Positions 51,923 to 60,896 are shown, counted from the stretch's first letter. The stretch: DNA of 64,000 nucleotides from Treponema vincentii F0403 (GCF_000412995.1 NZ_KE332512.1:2079959-2143958), one strand, 5' to 3'. Notes: generated by a model from the sequence alone, not told the origin. Program-made: numbers and translations.

Positions 51923-52111
51923 ATGAAGTTGGTTTTTAACTGGCAAGAGTGTGATCCGGGAGAGGCTGCATTTGGCGTTGAAGCTGCTCATTTAACGTAT
52001 GAAGCAGAAATACCGGAAAGCTTTATCCCGAAACAAGTTTTAATGGCAATCAAACAGGGATTTAAACCGCGTGTGTTGCTGGTGAATGAGGGGACATTGT
52101 CTCAGGAATGA
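51923..52111 (+). CDS. Small phage protein, unknown
   Basis: 62 residues (VFNWQECDPGEAAFGVEAA, IPKQVLMAIKQGFKPRVLLVNE). Its stop overlaps the start of a decayed cytosine methyltransferase gene (ATGA), showing that an operon once continued there. Confidence 0.45.
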   Translation: MKLVFNWQECDPGEAAFGVEAAHLTYEAEIPESFIPKQVLMAIKQGFKPRVLLVNEGTLSQE

Positions 52112-52262
52112 CCTATCTATCTGTCTGCTCCGGTATTGAAGCGGTAAGCGTTGCATGGGGTGGAACCTTACAATCGGTAACAGTATGGCAGTCCCTGTCA
52201 TGCGTTGGATTGGGGAAATGATTAAGGGGATAAATGAACAAATAAATCTAAAAACATCCTAA
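52108..52262 (+). pseudogene. Deleted remnant of a phage C5-cytosine DNA methyltransferase
   Basis: The first codons read MTYLSVCSGIEAVSVAWG, the standard N terminus (motif I) of phage Dcm-like enzymes. From about 52168 a second frame reads TIGNSMAVPVMRWIGEMI, the standard C-terminal motif X. Everything between, several hundred residues including the catalytic PCQ, is gone, and the two pieces are in different frames. A large internal deletion is the simplest reading. Confidence 0.7.
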
Positions 52263-52278
52263 AAAATCGCCTTGAGCA

Positions 52279-52294
52279 TGACTATAAGGGTATG
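52279..52294 (+). promoter_or_regulatory. TGACTATAAGGGTATG motif, copy 1 (before terminase genes)
   Basis: Identical over 16 bases to 57704-57719 and similar to 54004-54018 and 61403-61418. TATAAG could be a -10; no -35 is conserved. Candidate late promoter or regulator site. Confidence 0.5.
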
Positions 52295-52356
52295 GCATAC
52301 AATGTTTTATCCGCTCAAAAAGTATTTCATAAATCCGAAATTCCGAAGGGGTAGGC

Positions 52357-52713
52357 ATGGGCGGCAGAAAGAAAAAGCACTACAAAAAAGGCGAGATACT
52401 TACTGCTGTCAAAGGTTCGGGCGGCATTGTTACAACCATCGCTGCAAAGCTCGGCTGTGATTGGCATACAGCAAAAGCGAATATAGACCGGCACGAAGAA
52501 ACACGGGAGGCGTATAGAGATGAGCTTGAAACAGGGCTTGACCTCGTAGAGGGTAAGGCGTTTGAGCAAGCGCGAGGCGGAGATGGAGCAATGATCCGCT
52601 TTATTCTTGCAACCAAAGGACGAGCGCGAGGGTATGGAGACGCCCCTCCACCTGAAAGTATTGCTCCAGAAGATAACACGTTGAGGATAGAGATAGATGA
52701 CAGTGCCGAGTAG
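52357..52713 (+). CDS. Phage terminase small subunit
   Basis: 118 residues with a basic start (GGRKKKHYKKGEILTAV), a helix-turn-helix (GIVTTIAAKLGCDWHTAKANIDRHEETREAY) and an acidic C terminus. This matches small terminases that recognise the packaging site, and the large subunit follows with a 17-base overlap. Confidence rests mainly on context plus the HTH. Confidence 0.8.
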   Translation: MGGRKKKHYKKGEILTAVKGSGGIVTTIAAKLGCDWHTAKANIDRHEETREAYRDELETGLDLVEGKAFEQARGGDGAMIRFILATKGRARGYGDAPPPESIAPEDNTLRIEIDDSAE

Positions 52714-54001
52714 CACCCTTTTTGCAAAAGCATACAATAGCGCATTTAAGGCAATTATGGCGCATAAAAAAGAGCGATACACGTTTACCGGCGGGCGGGC
52801 AAGCTGTAAATCATCGTTTATTTCAATCTGCATTGTCCTATTGATTGTTATGTTTCCAGACTATAACGCCCTTGTTATCCGAAAGACGGCTAATACCTTG
52901 CGCCGTTCCGTGTTTGAACAGATTGTCTGGGCAATTAGGCTTTTAGGTCTTGAGCGCCGTTTCCAGATATCGCGTAGTCAAACGGCTGCCTTGCCGATTA
53001 TTTACAACCGCGGAGGCGGCATACAGCAGCGGATATTATTTGCAGGCTGCGATGATTCGGAGAAAATCAGATCACTGAAAACAGCATCGGGGTATTTTGC
53101 TATTTTGTGGGTAGAAGAAAAGACGGAATTTTCAGCAAATGAATTGCAGAATATCCGTATATCAGCATTACGCGGCGGGGATACATTTTATATCTTTGAA
53201 AGCTATAACCCGCCGAGTGCTACACGACACTGGTGTAATATCGAAGCGCGCACACCCGATAGCAATCGCATGGTAATACACACCACCTATCTCGACATAC
53301 CGGCGGCGTGGCTGGGAGAAGCAATCCTACACGATATAGCGCATACGAAAGAGACGAACGAGCGGGCATACCGGAATATCTACCTTGGAGAAGCAACCGG
53401 TACCGGCTTAAACGTCTTTGAAAATGTCAAACTACAACCGATTACGGACGATCAGATAAAGGCATTTGATTATGTCTATCGAGGTGTTGACTGGGGGTAT
53501 TACCCCGATCCGTTCCAGTATGTAGCAGTCGCATACAAAAAAGCGACACTCTATGTTTTTGACGAGTTCAGACTTTACAAGCACGGAAACATAGAAGCGT
53601 TCGATGCCTTAAAAGACCACATGAATACACAGTATGACCGGTACCGGTACGACACTCGGCAAGAAGGCGAAAAAGACAGAATAGCAGTAGAACGCATTAC
53701 CGCTGATAGTGCGGAGCCGAAAAGCATCGCAGACTTTCGGGCGTTTGGAGCGGATATGCGCGGGGCAATAAAGGGAGCGGGCAGCAGGGACGCCGGTTTT
53801 AAGTGGCTGCAGGGCTTAGACGCTATCATCATCGATCCGGTACGATGTCCGCACGCCGCCGATGAGTTTACCCTTTATGAGTACGAACTAGACAAGCGAA
53901 GCGGGGACGTAATGACAGGATACCCAGACGGGCAGCCCGACCACTGTATGGACGCGGTGCGGTATGCAATGGAAGCAGTGTACCGGCGGGCGGGGGCGTA
54001 A
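52697..54001 (+). CDS. Phage terminase large subunit (PBSX type)
   Basis: 434 residues that power DNA packaging and cut the concatemer. N-terminal ATPase: GGRASCKSS (Walker A), YNALVIRKTANTLRRSVFEQ, FAILWVEEKTEF (Walker B with catalytic Glu). C-terminal RNase-H-like nuclease: YRGVDWGYYPDPF, ITADSAEPKSI and PDHCMDAVRYAMEAV carry the acidic metal ligands. The order matches the PBSX/SPP1-like terminase family. Confidence 0.94.
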   Translation: MTVPSSTLFAKAYNSAFKAIMAHKKERYTFTGGRASCKSSFISICIVLLIVMFPDYNALVIRKTANTLRRSVFEQIVWAIRLLGLERRFQISRSQTAALPIIYNRGGGIQQRILFAGCDDSEKIRSLKTASGYFAILWVEEKTEFSANELQNIRISALRGGDTFYIFESYNPPSATRHWCNIEARTPDSNRMVIHTTYLDIPAAWLGEAILHDIAHTKETNERAYRNIYLGEATGTGLNVFENVKLQPITDDQIKAFDYVYRGVDWGYYPDPFQYVAVAYKKATLYVFDEFRLYKHGNIEAFDALKDHMNTQYDRYRYDTRQEGEKDRIAVERITADSAEPKSIADFRAFGADMRGAIKGAGSRDAGFKWLQGLDAIIIDPVRCPHAADEFTLYEYELDKRSGDVMTGYPDGQPDHCMDAVRYAMEAVYRRAGA

Positions 54002-54003
54002 GA

Positions 54004-54018
54004 TGACTATAGGGAGTA
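54004..54018 (+). promoter_or_regulatory. TGACTATAGGGAGTA motif, copy 2 (before portal)
   Basis: The divergent member of the four-copy motif family, in the 27-base gap between terminase and portal. Confidence 0.35.
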
Positions 54019-54028
54019 GAGACGCACA

Positions 54029-55414
54029 ATGTTTGAAGCGATAAAAGGATTTTTTATGAACATACTGAACCTCTTTAAAAGTTACACCATCAAAGAAGTA
54101 ACCGGTATCGATACGCATATTTCAAGCGTGATGTATGAGCGTATAAGGCTATGGGCTGACATGGCCGCGGGGCAGGCTCCATGGAACGAGAAAGCCCCGC
54201 CGTGCGGCGTACTTGACCAGATAGCGGGACGGCTTGCCATGATGGTATTGCGTGAGATTGCCATCGAAGTGCGAAGCGATGCTATCAAATCCGTATTGGA
54301 GCATTTAGACGCAAACATCGATAAAATCATCGAATATATTACGCTTTTAGGCGGCGCTCTGATACGCCCCATTTACAGTGCGGGCAAGCTCCAATATGAA
54401 GCACTGCCACTCGGAAACTACTTACCGACAAGCTATGATTTTGACGGCACCCTTACCGGCGCGCTGATATTCAAGCAGATTGTAGACGGCAAAAAGCTGT
54501 ATTTATTGGTAGAGCAACACGCCTACAAAGATGGTGCGCATTCGGTTGAATGCACCTTATACCGTAACGACCTCGGAAGTATGCATAAGGTCAATTTAAC
54601 CGATTGCCAGCAAACCGCCGACATAACGCCTTCCTATACATGGCAGCACGTCAAGCAGCCGATGATTATTGAGTTCCGCAATCATAGCACCAATAAGATT
54701 GACGGCTCAAACGTACCAGTTGCAATTATTGCCGGTTCTGAAAATCTGATACGGGATGCAGACGAACAGTACGAGCGGATGAATTGGGAGCAGGAAGGCG
54801 GAGAGCTTAGGGTATTTGCCGACCGCGATATGTTTGAAAAGCGGGTGATACGGGACGGCGGTACGGTTGGGGTGAAAATGACAGGCAGCCTTAACCGGCT
54901 TGTTACGATGATAGACGGGGACGGAAGCCCCGACGGCAAGAAGATTACCGAACATGCCCCCGACCTCCGCACTGCTTCACAGAATGAAATGTTTCAGCAG
55001 ATACTCCGCCGCATTGAGCTTACCTGCAATATCGGCAAGGGGACGATTTCCGATATGGAAAGCGTTCAGCAGACAGCAACGCAGTATTCAGGCGGCAGGC
55101 AGGAACTCTACGCAATCATTGACCGCATAGAAGACGAAATAGAGGTAAAGTACCAGCAATGCGCCGATGTCTTTGCGTATATGGCAGCCGCATACGGCTT
55201 AGGCAGCAATGATAGCCATATTACCGTTACATGGAACGATGATGCGACACGCAAAGATATTGAGCGAGCAAAGATAACTAAAATCAACGAAATAAACGCC
55301 GGCATCTGCGATAAATGGGAGTATCGGCGGGACTTTTTTGGAGAAGATGAATTGACCGCTAAAGCGAATGTACCGATTGAACCGGTGCAGTCAAGCCCGT
55401 TTGATTTAGCGTAA
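54029..55414 (+). CDS. Phage portal protein (SPP1 Gp6-like)
   Basis: 461 residues forming the dodecameric ring through which DNA enters. SVMYERIRLWADMAAGQAPWN, GRLAMMVLREIAIEV, GGALIRPIYSAGKLQYEALPLGNYLPTSY and the C-terminal VTWNDDATRKDIERAKI follow the SPP1-type portal family. Length and position between terminase and minor head protein are as expected. Confidence 0.92.
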   Translation: MFEAIKGFFMNILNLFKSYTIKEVTGIDTHISSVMYERIRLWADMAAGQAPWNEKAPPCGVLDQIAGRLAMMVLREIAIEVRSDAIKSVLEHLDANIDKIIEYITLLGGALIRPIYSAGKLQYEALPLGNYLPTSYDFDGTLTGALIFKQIVDGKKLYLLVEQHAYKDGAHSVECTLYRNDLGSMHKVNLTDCQQTADITPSYTWQHVKQPMIIEFRNHSTNKIDGSNVPVAIIAGSENLIRDADEQYERMNWEQEGGELRVFADRDMFEKRVIRDGGTVGVKMTGSLNRLVTMIDGDGSPDGKKITEHAPDLRTASQNEMFQQILRRIELTCNIGKGTISDMESVQQTATQYSGGRQELYAIIDRIEDEIEVKYQQCADVFAYMAAAYGLGSNDSHITVTWNDDATRKDIERAKITKINEINAGICDKWEYRRDFFGEDELTAKANVPIEPVQSSPFDLA

Positions 55415-55427
55415 AGGAAGACCTAGA

Positions 55428-57404
55428 ATGCTCTCGCCCCGTTACCTTGCCGGTCTTTCGGACGACTTAATAGAAATTTACTCACAGCTTGAAATCGACA
55501 TACTCCGCGATATGGCGCGGCGTCTTGCGCGGGTAGGTAAAATCACCGAGGCAACCAAATGGCAAGCGCAAGTATTGGCAGAGGCGGGCGGATTAAGGCA
55601 GGATATCGCGCGAATATTGCATAAATACGATAAGCGTATTGTTCAAGAGATACAGGAAATCTTTAACGACGCCCTGATAAAAAACGCTCGCGCAGACAAT
55701 CGCATTTTTGCCGAAGCGACCGGCCGCACCATAAGCGATAACAACGCGCAAATGATGCTTGCGACAATGAAAAAAACGCATGAAGATTTATCACGTCTTA
55801 CCCTTACCAGCGCCGAGGTAACAAATAAAACCTTTCTCAAACAGGCAAACAATGCGTATATGCAGGTAACAAGCGGCGCATTCGATTACGATACGGCAAT
55901 GAAGATGGCAGCAAACGAGATCGCAAAGAGCGGCGTTACAACGATGATAACCTATACGAACAATGCCAAGCCCGTAAGACGCAGCCTTGAAAGCGCCGTT
56001 CGTATGAATATCCTAACCGGTGTTAATCAAACCGCTTCACAGCAAACGATGAATAACTGCGAGGCGCTCGACTGCGATTTAGTAGAGGTTACCGCGCATA
56101 TAGGAGCGAGACCGGAGCATGAAGAGTGGCAAGGCAAGGTATACAGCGTAAGCGGCAAAAGCGAAAAATACCCACCGTTTAGTATATGCGGCTATGGAGA
56201 GGCGGACGGTATTTGCGGGGTCAACTGCCGACATTCTTTTTATCCGTATTTTGAAGGGATGGAAAAACACTACAGTCAAGACGATTTAGACGAAATGAGC
56301 AAGGAGATGGTAGACTACAACGGCAAAAGCTACAGCCGCTATGAAGGGGAACAGCAGTTACGGCATATTGAACGGACGATACGACACTACAAAAAAGAAG
56401 CCGCAACACAGGATGCAATGGGAGTTGATAACACCGCCGCCCGCTGTAAAATCGGCGAATGGCAGGCAAAGGCGCGAGACTTTACCGAGCAAACCGGTAT
56501 CAGACGCGACCGTGCGAGAGAGTATATCGGAATGCCGAACGGAGATAAACAGCCGAAAGCGTTGAAACCGCAAGTAGTGCACGCATTTACACAATCGCAG
56601 CCGGTCAATCAAACGGTTGTACAAAAGATAGCTGATATGAACGCCAAAGCGGATACCTTCTATGTTGCAAGCAGCAGTTTAGATACCCTTGTTACAAAAG
56701 CGCAACACACGCAAACGATGACAACGTTGCAAAGAGCACAACTAGTAGAAGGAAAGGATTTAGCAGGAAAACTATTTGTTAAACGAGACCTCAAAGATAT
56801 AAACGAGGTATTAAAAGCGCAAGGATTTGACGGCAAGCCAACCGTACTTAATAAAACCGAATTTTTAAAGGCAGTAAAAGATGACACCTTTATAGCGCAA
56901 CGGACATACACCGCACCGAGCAAAGACAAACTCGATGAGTATATCAACATGTTGCGAAGCGGCGATTTTTATGTCGATTGTAGAACAGGCGGCAGAGCCC
57001 ACGGGAAAGGAATGTATGCAGCAGCGGATTATACGAAAGGTAAAGACTTACGCCGTGTGATTGATGAGATGACACATTATCAAAATCTTGGTGCAATCCA
57101 GCGCGGCGAGCATTACACTATGACCGAAACATTGACAATAGATCCAAGCGCACGAATCATTGATGAAGCGAATGTCGTAAATGAATTTATTTACCGATAC
57201 ACGCAAGAGCTAAAGGCTCAAGGCTATTCAACAAGAGAAATAAACGATAAAATCATCAGTAACGGCTGGCGGGATCGTGATAAGGGCGTTCTTGCCTCGC
57301 TTATGGGATACGACGTAATACGTGCAGTCCCAAGCCCGTTCCGTGCTGATTACATGGTTATACTAAACCGTACAAAACTAATTTTATTAGGAGGCAGTGA
57401 ATGA
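55428..57404 (+). CDS. Phage minor head protein with C-terminal ADP-ribosyltransferase-like domain
   Basis: 658 residues. About 1-390 follow the Phage_min_cap2 family: helical N-terminal part, then the Cys/His-rich SICGYGEADGICGVNCRHSFYP and a YEGEQQLRHIERTIR stretch. About 470-620 look like an ADP-ribosyltransferase fold: DTFIAQRTYTA (Arg), VDCRTGGRAHGKGMYAAADY (Gly-rich NAD loop) and TMTETLTIDPSARII. No catalytic Q/E-x-E could be placed with certainty. Such tails on injected head proteins can modify host proteins on entry, as T4 Alt does. The next gene overlaps by four bases. Confidence 0.8.
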   Translation: MLSPRYLAGLSDDLIEIYSQLEIDILRDMARRLARVGKITEATKWQAQVLAEAGGLRQDIARILHKYDKRIVQEIQEIFNDALIKNARADNRIFAEATGRTISDNNAQMMLATMKKTHEDLSRLTLTSAEVTNKTFLKQANNAYMQVTSGAFDYDTAMKMAANEIAKSGVTTMITYTNNAKPVRRSLESAVRMNILTGVNQTASQQTMNNCEALDCDLVEVTAHIGARPEHEEWQGKVYSVSGKSEKYPPFSICGYGEADGICGVNCRHSFYPYFEGMEKHYSQDDLDEMSKEMVDYNGKSYSRYEGEQQLRHIERTIRHYKKEAATQDAMGVDNTAARCKIGEWQAKARDFTEQTGIRRDRAREYIGMPNGDKQPKALKPQVVHAFTQSQPVNQTVVQKIADMNAKADTFYVASSSLDTLVTKAQHTQTMTTLQRAQLVEGKDLAGKLFVKRDLKDINEVLKAQGFDGKPTVLNKTEFLKAVKDDTFIAQRTYTAPSKDKLDEYINMLRSGDFYVDCRTGGRAHGKGMYAAADYTKGKDLRRVIDEMTHYQNLGAIQRGEHYTMTETLTIDPSARIIDEANVVNEFIYRYTQELKAQGYSTREINDKIISNGWRDRDKGVLASLMGYDVIRAVPSPFRADYMVILNRTKLILLGGSE

Positions 57405-57610
57405 GTAAAGAAAATCATATAGGCATAAGATATTCAAAAGATGGTGATATTGAAACATACGACACACGGACGGGGAAAACAACCGGACATATCTCAACAA
57501 TGGGAAATATGATAGAAGAAACGCAGGAAGATAGAGAGCGCTACGAAAGAGAATGGGAAGAGGCAATGAAAAAGCACGGCTATGTATACCACCGTCGACG
57601 GACAAAATAG
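57401..57610 (+). CDS. Small phage protein after the ART-tailed head protein
   Basis: 69 residues, charged (GIRYSKDGDIETYDTRTGKTTGHIS, then an acidic/basic helix). Translationally coupled (ATGA) to the minor head gene and followed by a terminator, so it ends that transcription unit. An antidote or chaperone for the ART-like tail is a guess. No family recognised. Confidence 0.55.
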   Translation: MSKENHIGIRYSKDGDIETYDTRTGKTTGHISTMGNMIEETQEDRERYEREWEEAMKKHGYVYHRRRTK

Positions 57611-57664
57611 CAAAGCTCAAAAACAACTTTAAATATTTATAACAAAAAAATACAACTTTCTTTC

Positions 57665-57693
57665 AAAAACCTGCATTTTTTGCAGGTTTTTTT
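57665..57693 (+). terminator. Rho-independent terminator
   Basis: AAAAACCTGCA, a short T loop, TGCAGGTTTTTTT: clear stem plus U tract between the minor head unit and the next block. Confidence 0.85.
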
Positions 57694-57703
57694 CATTTCA
57701 GCC

Positions 57704-57719
57704 TGACTATAAGGGTATG
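57704..57719 (+). promoter_or_regulatory. TGACTATAAGGGTATG motif, copy 3
   Basis: Exact 16-base match to 52279-52294, right after the terminator; its last three bases are the start codon of the next small gene. Confidence 0.5.
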
Positions 57720-57881
57720 AGAATAATCACAGATGAATTATACGCCGCACTTATTGCGCATTTTGTAAAAGACGAAAAGGTATCGCTTTTTCAAAAACTG
57801 CTCTTGAGTAAGCCGATGGAGCAAGATGCCGCGCCGTCTAGTAAAACACTTGAAAACGATGATACAGGGGGTGGCGAATGA
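57717..57881 (+). CDS. Small phage protein, unknown
   Basis: 54 residues (MRIITDELYAALIAHFVKDE, then FQKLLLSKPMEQDA and an acidic tail). The start codon is part of the repeated motif, with AAGGG only one base before it, so either the spacing is very tight or the message is leaderless. Overlaps the next gene by ATGA. Confidence 0.5.
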   Translation: MRIITDELYAALIAHFVKDEKVSLFQKLLLSKPMEQDAAPSSKTLENDDTGGGE

Positions 57882-58246
57882 AATACCGCAAGGGATTTCC
57901 GCGAGGAAATATAGGATCTAGTAGATATTCGGTAGACGAAGATATCAAGGGCGGGGAAGGCTTATTTTTAATGCTGCCAGATAGAATATCCGGTCTTACC
58001 GTTGTAGGACACTTCTGGAAAGGTAACGACGAGACACCGGGTACAGGAAGATTTAAGATTGAGGTAACAAATAATTGTCCGGAGCGGGTTGGCTCTGATG
58101 GTACCGGTGGCTTTTGGGACTATCCGGCTGAAGGTTTGGGAGAATTTGACAAAGATGACGGCATTACGATTATCAATCAAATTACTGGAGTACGCATAAC
58201 ATGTTTTGAAGCAGATGATCATTTGAATGTCTGTGTTACGGGGTAA
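57878..58246 (+). CDS. Phage structural-region protein, unknown
   Basis: 122 residues, strand-rich with Gly turns (GGEGLFLMLPDRISGLTVVGHFW, GITIINQITGVRITCFEADD). It looks like a small virion decoration or fibre-associated protein, judged only from composition and place. Confidence 0.5.
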   Translation: MKYRKGFPRGNIGSSRYSVDEDIKGGEGLFLMLPDRISGLTVVGHFWKGNDETPGTGRFKIEVTNNCPERVGSDGTGGFWDYPAEGLGEFDKDDGITIINQITGVRITCFEADDHLNVCVTG

Positions 58247-58250
58247 GACT

Positions 58251-58556
58251 ATGAGATACGGGCTTATTATGCCGGATGTGTTTCCTTTCGGCTTATTTAT
58301 TAAACGCATCGAACAGACTAAAACAAGCGATGAATCCGGCGGAGAGAATATCTTCACGGTAGAACTTACCGATCACTCGCGGCATGAGTTCAAAGTGCAA
58401 AATGGAAAGACAGGAACGGGGGCAACCGTTGAAGCTGCCGGTTTATTCGGATTTTACATTGACGGAAACACGGGGGATTTAATGCTTTCTTATAGCGGAG
58501 ATACGGCTCCGAATTTGACATTGAACGCAAACGGAGAATTGCTTTATACATTCTAG
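58251..58556 (+). CDS. Probable tail-fibre-associated phage protein
   Basis: 101 residues; the start at 58251 is preferred to the longer ORF. NIFTVELTDHSRHEFKVQNGKTGTGATVEAAGLFGFYIDGNTGDLML resembles the repeat units on phage appendage and baseplate fibres (VKNGKTG-type turns). Precedes a fibre-like gene. Confidence 0.6.
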   Translation: MRYGLIMPDVFPFGLFIKRIEQTKTSDESGGENIFTVELTDHSRHEFKVQNGKTGTGATVEAAGLFGFYIDGNTGDLMLSYSGDTAPNLTLNANGELLYTF

Positions 58557-58568
58557 GAGAAATGAAAA

Positions 58569-59180
58569 ATGGGAACAGTAAATCTAGGGCAAGTGGCAGC
58601 GCTAATAAAAAGCGTTGCGGTTGAGGTTTTGCATGGCGGAGCAGCGCCGACGGTAAGAAACGCCGGTACAAAAGCAAATGCAGAATTAGTTTTTGGAATA
58701 CCGGATACAAGGAATATGATTATCAATATTCTAAAAAATGGCTATATCCAATGGCCGGGAATGAAAAGCCCGCTGGAAGATACAAGCCTTCATTTTGAAG
58801 GTTATAGTTGGTACGAAGTCAATTACCGAGGCAACTTCTTTAGAGCAAAGGGAGACAATGCGAAGACTTTTAGCTCGGTGAGGCTTAAAAAAGAACAGGT
58901 CAAGAATGGAATTTTTGCCTTTCAAGTGGATGAGCAGCAAGATGCTATAAGAAATATAACAGGAAGATTTGATACACAAGGAAACAGTGTATCAAATTCT
59001 GCGAGCGGAGCCTTTTATCCCATACGATACGGATATGTAGATGGGGGGTATTCAAGCGGATCCAACTACCTCAATGAAGTGGGATTGGATCTTTCTAAAA
59101 TAGAAGGGTATCCCATTGCCGAAGAAAATCGTTCACGCAACTTAACTTTTATAGTTTGGGCATTGGTAAAGGATGAATAA
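58569..59180 (+). CDS. Tail-fibre/receptor-binding-like phage protein
   Basis: 203 residues. The C-terminal third has the layout of many phage fibre tips: QDAIRNITGRFDTQG, GAFYPIRYG, LDLSKIEGYPIAEENRSRNLTFIVWALVK (the RPRN-like strand before the end). The N-terminal part (GTVNLGQVAALIKSVAVEVL) has the VRNAGT-type turns of fibre shafts. Probably a host-attachment protein, oddly placed between head genes. Confidence 0.65.
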   Translation: MGTVNLGQVAALIKSVAVEVLHGGAAPTVRNAGTKANAELVFGIPDTRNMIINILKNGYIQWPGMKSPLEDTSLHFEGYSWYEVNYRGNFFRAKGDNAKTFSSVRLKKEQVKNGIFAFQVDEQQDAIRNITGRFDTQGNSVSNSASGAFYPIRYGYVDGGYSSGSNYLNEVGLDLSKIEGYPIAEENRSRNLTFIVWALVKDE

Positions 59181-59196
59181 TAGGAGAGTAGAAGAC

Positions 59197-59733
59197 ATGG
59201 ACTTTGCAGAGCGTTTAGAAATTAAAGATAATATTATTATAAACCACGTTATTGGCAAAAAGCCTAAGGCAGAAAAAGACGGGGTTATGTATTTTTATGG
59301 GAATAATATACAAGCCAATATTGGCGATGACATCCGTATGTACACGGACTTACAGGCAGGAACTAAAAAGCCGCTCACACAGTTGGTTGAAGAAGGGCTT
59401 GTCCCGGTGCCGGAAGGTAAAAAGCTCAATGAAGCCGGTACAGGCTTTGAAGATATGAGTGAAGCCGAAAAGGTTGCAGCCGGTCTTATTCAGCTAAAGC
59501 CTGATGAAAAAATCGAAGGTGCTTACATCGTCAGAAAGACTGAAAAAGAGTTGTACCAAGAAGGATTGCTCGGCAAGGAAGAATATAACGCTTACATTGA
59601 CCGACAGCGAGAAGCCGCCTACCGGCAGGAAGCCGATCCGCTTGGTATGCAGGCAATGCGCGGAGACATAGATAAATCCGAATGGCTTGCAAAGATAGCA
59701 GAAATAAAACAGCGCTATCCAAAGGCGGAATAA
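59197..59733 (+). CDS. Phage tail-fibre-linked protein, possible assembly chaperone
   Basis: 178 residues from the ATG at 59197 (AGGAG upstream); an upstream ATG at 59173 overlaps the previous gene. An acidic, helical C-terminal half (YQEGLLGKEEYNAYIDRQREAAYRQEADPL, KSEWLAKIAEIKQRYP) follows a beta-rich start, as in fibre-assembly or DUF4376-like proteins next to fibre genes. Family uncertain. Confidence 0.5.
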   Translation: MDFAERLEIKDNIIINHVIGKKPKAEKDGVMYFYGNNIQANIGDDIRMYTDLQAGTKKPLTQLVEEGLVPVPEGKKLNEAGTGFEDMSEAEKVAAGLIQLKPDEKIEGAYIVRKTEKELYQEGLLGKEEYNAYIDRQREAAYRQEADPLGMQAMRGDIDKSEWLAKIAEIKQRYPKAE

Positions 59734-59738
59734 CACCT

Positions 59739-60413
59739 ATGACAGTAGAAGCGTTGCCGCATAGCGAATTGATTATAGTCGGTGTTATCGTATTGGCCTT
59801 TATCCTGATGATGAAGAAGGGCGGGAAACTCTCTCTTTTTGGGCAGACGGTAGAGATACCAGTCGGTGGTAAAAAGCAAAAAATTGACACGATAGGGTTG
59901 ATGTATTTGATGAAAGACGCCTGCGAGCGTATAGAGTTGCTTCGCAAGGAACGGGCAGAAGATATATTGCCGGACATATCGTATTTATTAACCGGCATCA
60001 GCCGCCTTTCCTGCTGTATGTATCGAGCAGAGGCAATCCTTAATAAGAGACTATACAAAAATGGGTTTGAAGATTTAACGACGGAAACGGTGAGCGGCTA
60101 TATCGAACAGTTAAGCGATGAGCTTTACAGCCACTTACAGCGCGAACTACTCCACGCCGAACAATGTGCGGTTAATCCGCCCGAACCGATAGAGAAAAGC
60201 AAGACATACGCTATTGCGAAGGAGTTTACACGGCGGGCGGCGGCTATCTATCTCCGCGAGGTAAAAAGTAAGGCGATGATGTATGAGTCGTATCAGCCGC
60301 TTTTTGAAAAGCTGGGAGATACTATCCGTGTCGAGTTTTGCAAAGAGAAGAAAGAAAAGAAAATGAAGCAGGCAGAACAACTGCTTGAAGTGTTAGAAAA
60401 ATTAAATACTTAA
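59739..60413 (+). CDS. Membrane-anchored phage protein (holin-position gene)
   Basis: 224 residues with one N-terminal transmembrane segment (about 9-26, LIIVGVIVLAFILMMKKG) and a long basic/acidic helical cytosolic or periplasmic part. Standing just before the endolysin, it occupies the place of a holin, but one segment plus a large soluble domain is atypical. Could anchor a lysis or superinfection function. Confidence 0.5.
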   Translation: MTVEALPHSELIIVGVIVLAFILMMKKGGKLSLFGQTVEIPVGGKKQKIDTIGLMYLMKDACERIELLRKERAEDILPDISYLLTGISRLSCCMYRAEAILNKRLYKNGFEDLTTETVSGYIEQLSDELYSHLQRELLHAEQCAVNPPEPIEKSKTYAIAKEFTRRAAAIYLREVKSKAMMYESYQPLFEKLGDTIRVEFCKEKKEKKMKQAEQLLEVLEKLNT

Positions 60414-60436
60414 AAACCATTAGGGAGGTTCTAATA

Positions 60437-60886
60437 ATGGGAGTTATACGGGATATTGACCGGCTCAAGCCGGAACTGGCGAAGCGGACACGGGCTTTTT
60501 TAGCAGAACTGAAAAAGCGCGGCATAGAGGTAATCGTTCTTGAAACAGATCGTACGGTCGATACGCAGGCGGCCTATTACGCGCAAGGGCGCAAGCCGCT
60601 TGAAGAGGTAAACGCCTTGCGTAAAAAAGCAGGGTTGTACCTTTTAACGGAAGCCGAGAATAAACGCATTGTAACAAAGACTACGCAGTCTCGGCATTTC
60701 GGCGGGAATGCCATTGATATTGCGCCGGTAAAAGACGGGCGCGTCTGGTGGAATGCACCGGAGCAGGTGTGGAAAGAAATCGGGGTTATCGGCGAAGAAT
60801 GCGGGCTTGACTGGTGTGCCGGCGGATACGGACAGGTCTGGGGCAAGGGCTGGGATAACCCGCACTTTGAGCTTATGAAAGAATAG
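60437..60886 (+). CDS. Endolysin, M15-type L-alanyl-D-Glu/D-Ala-D-Ala peptidase
   Basis: 149 residues with no signal peptide. Metal-binding residues of the M15 peptidases are in SRHFGGNAIDIAP (His and Asp) and DNPHFELM (final His), and ETDRTVDTQAAYYAQGR is the family's substrate-side segment. It cuts the peptide stem of peptidoglycan at the end of infection. It needs a pore or export route. Spanin-like genes follow within 11 bases. Confidence 0.88.
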   Translation: MGVIRDIDRLKPELAKRTRAFLAELKKRGIEVIVLETDRTVDTQAAYYAQGRKPLEEVNALRKKAGLYLLTEAENKRIVTKTTQSRHFGGNAIDIAPVKDGRVWWNAPEQVWKEIGVIGEECGLDWCAGGYGQVWGKGWDNPHFELMKE

Positions 60887-60896
60887 GGCGCGGTAC

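Noticed and set aside
54082-54372. Antisense ORFs across the phage structural genes
   Set aside because: All dense tandem plus-strand phage genes here produce such frames; none has an independent start signal.
57401-57610. Calling the 69-residue gene an immunity protein
   Set aside because: Only position supports it; no family similarity is visible, so it is left as unknown.
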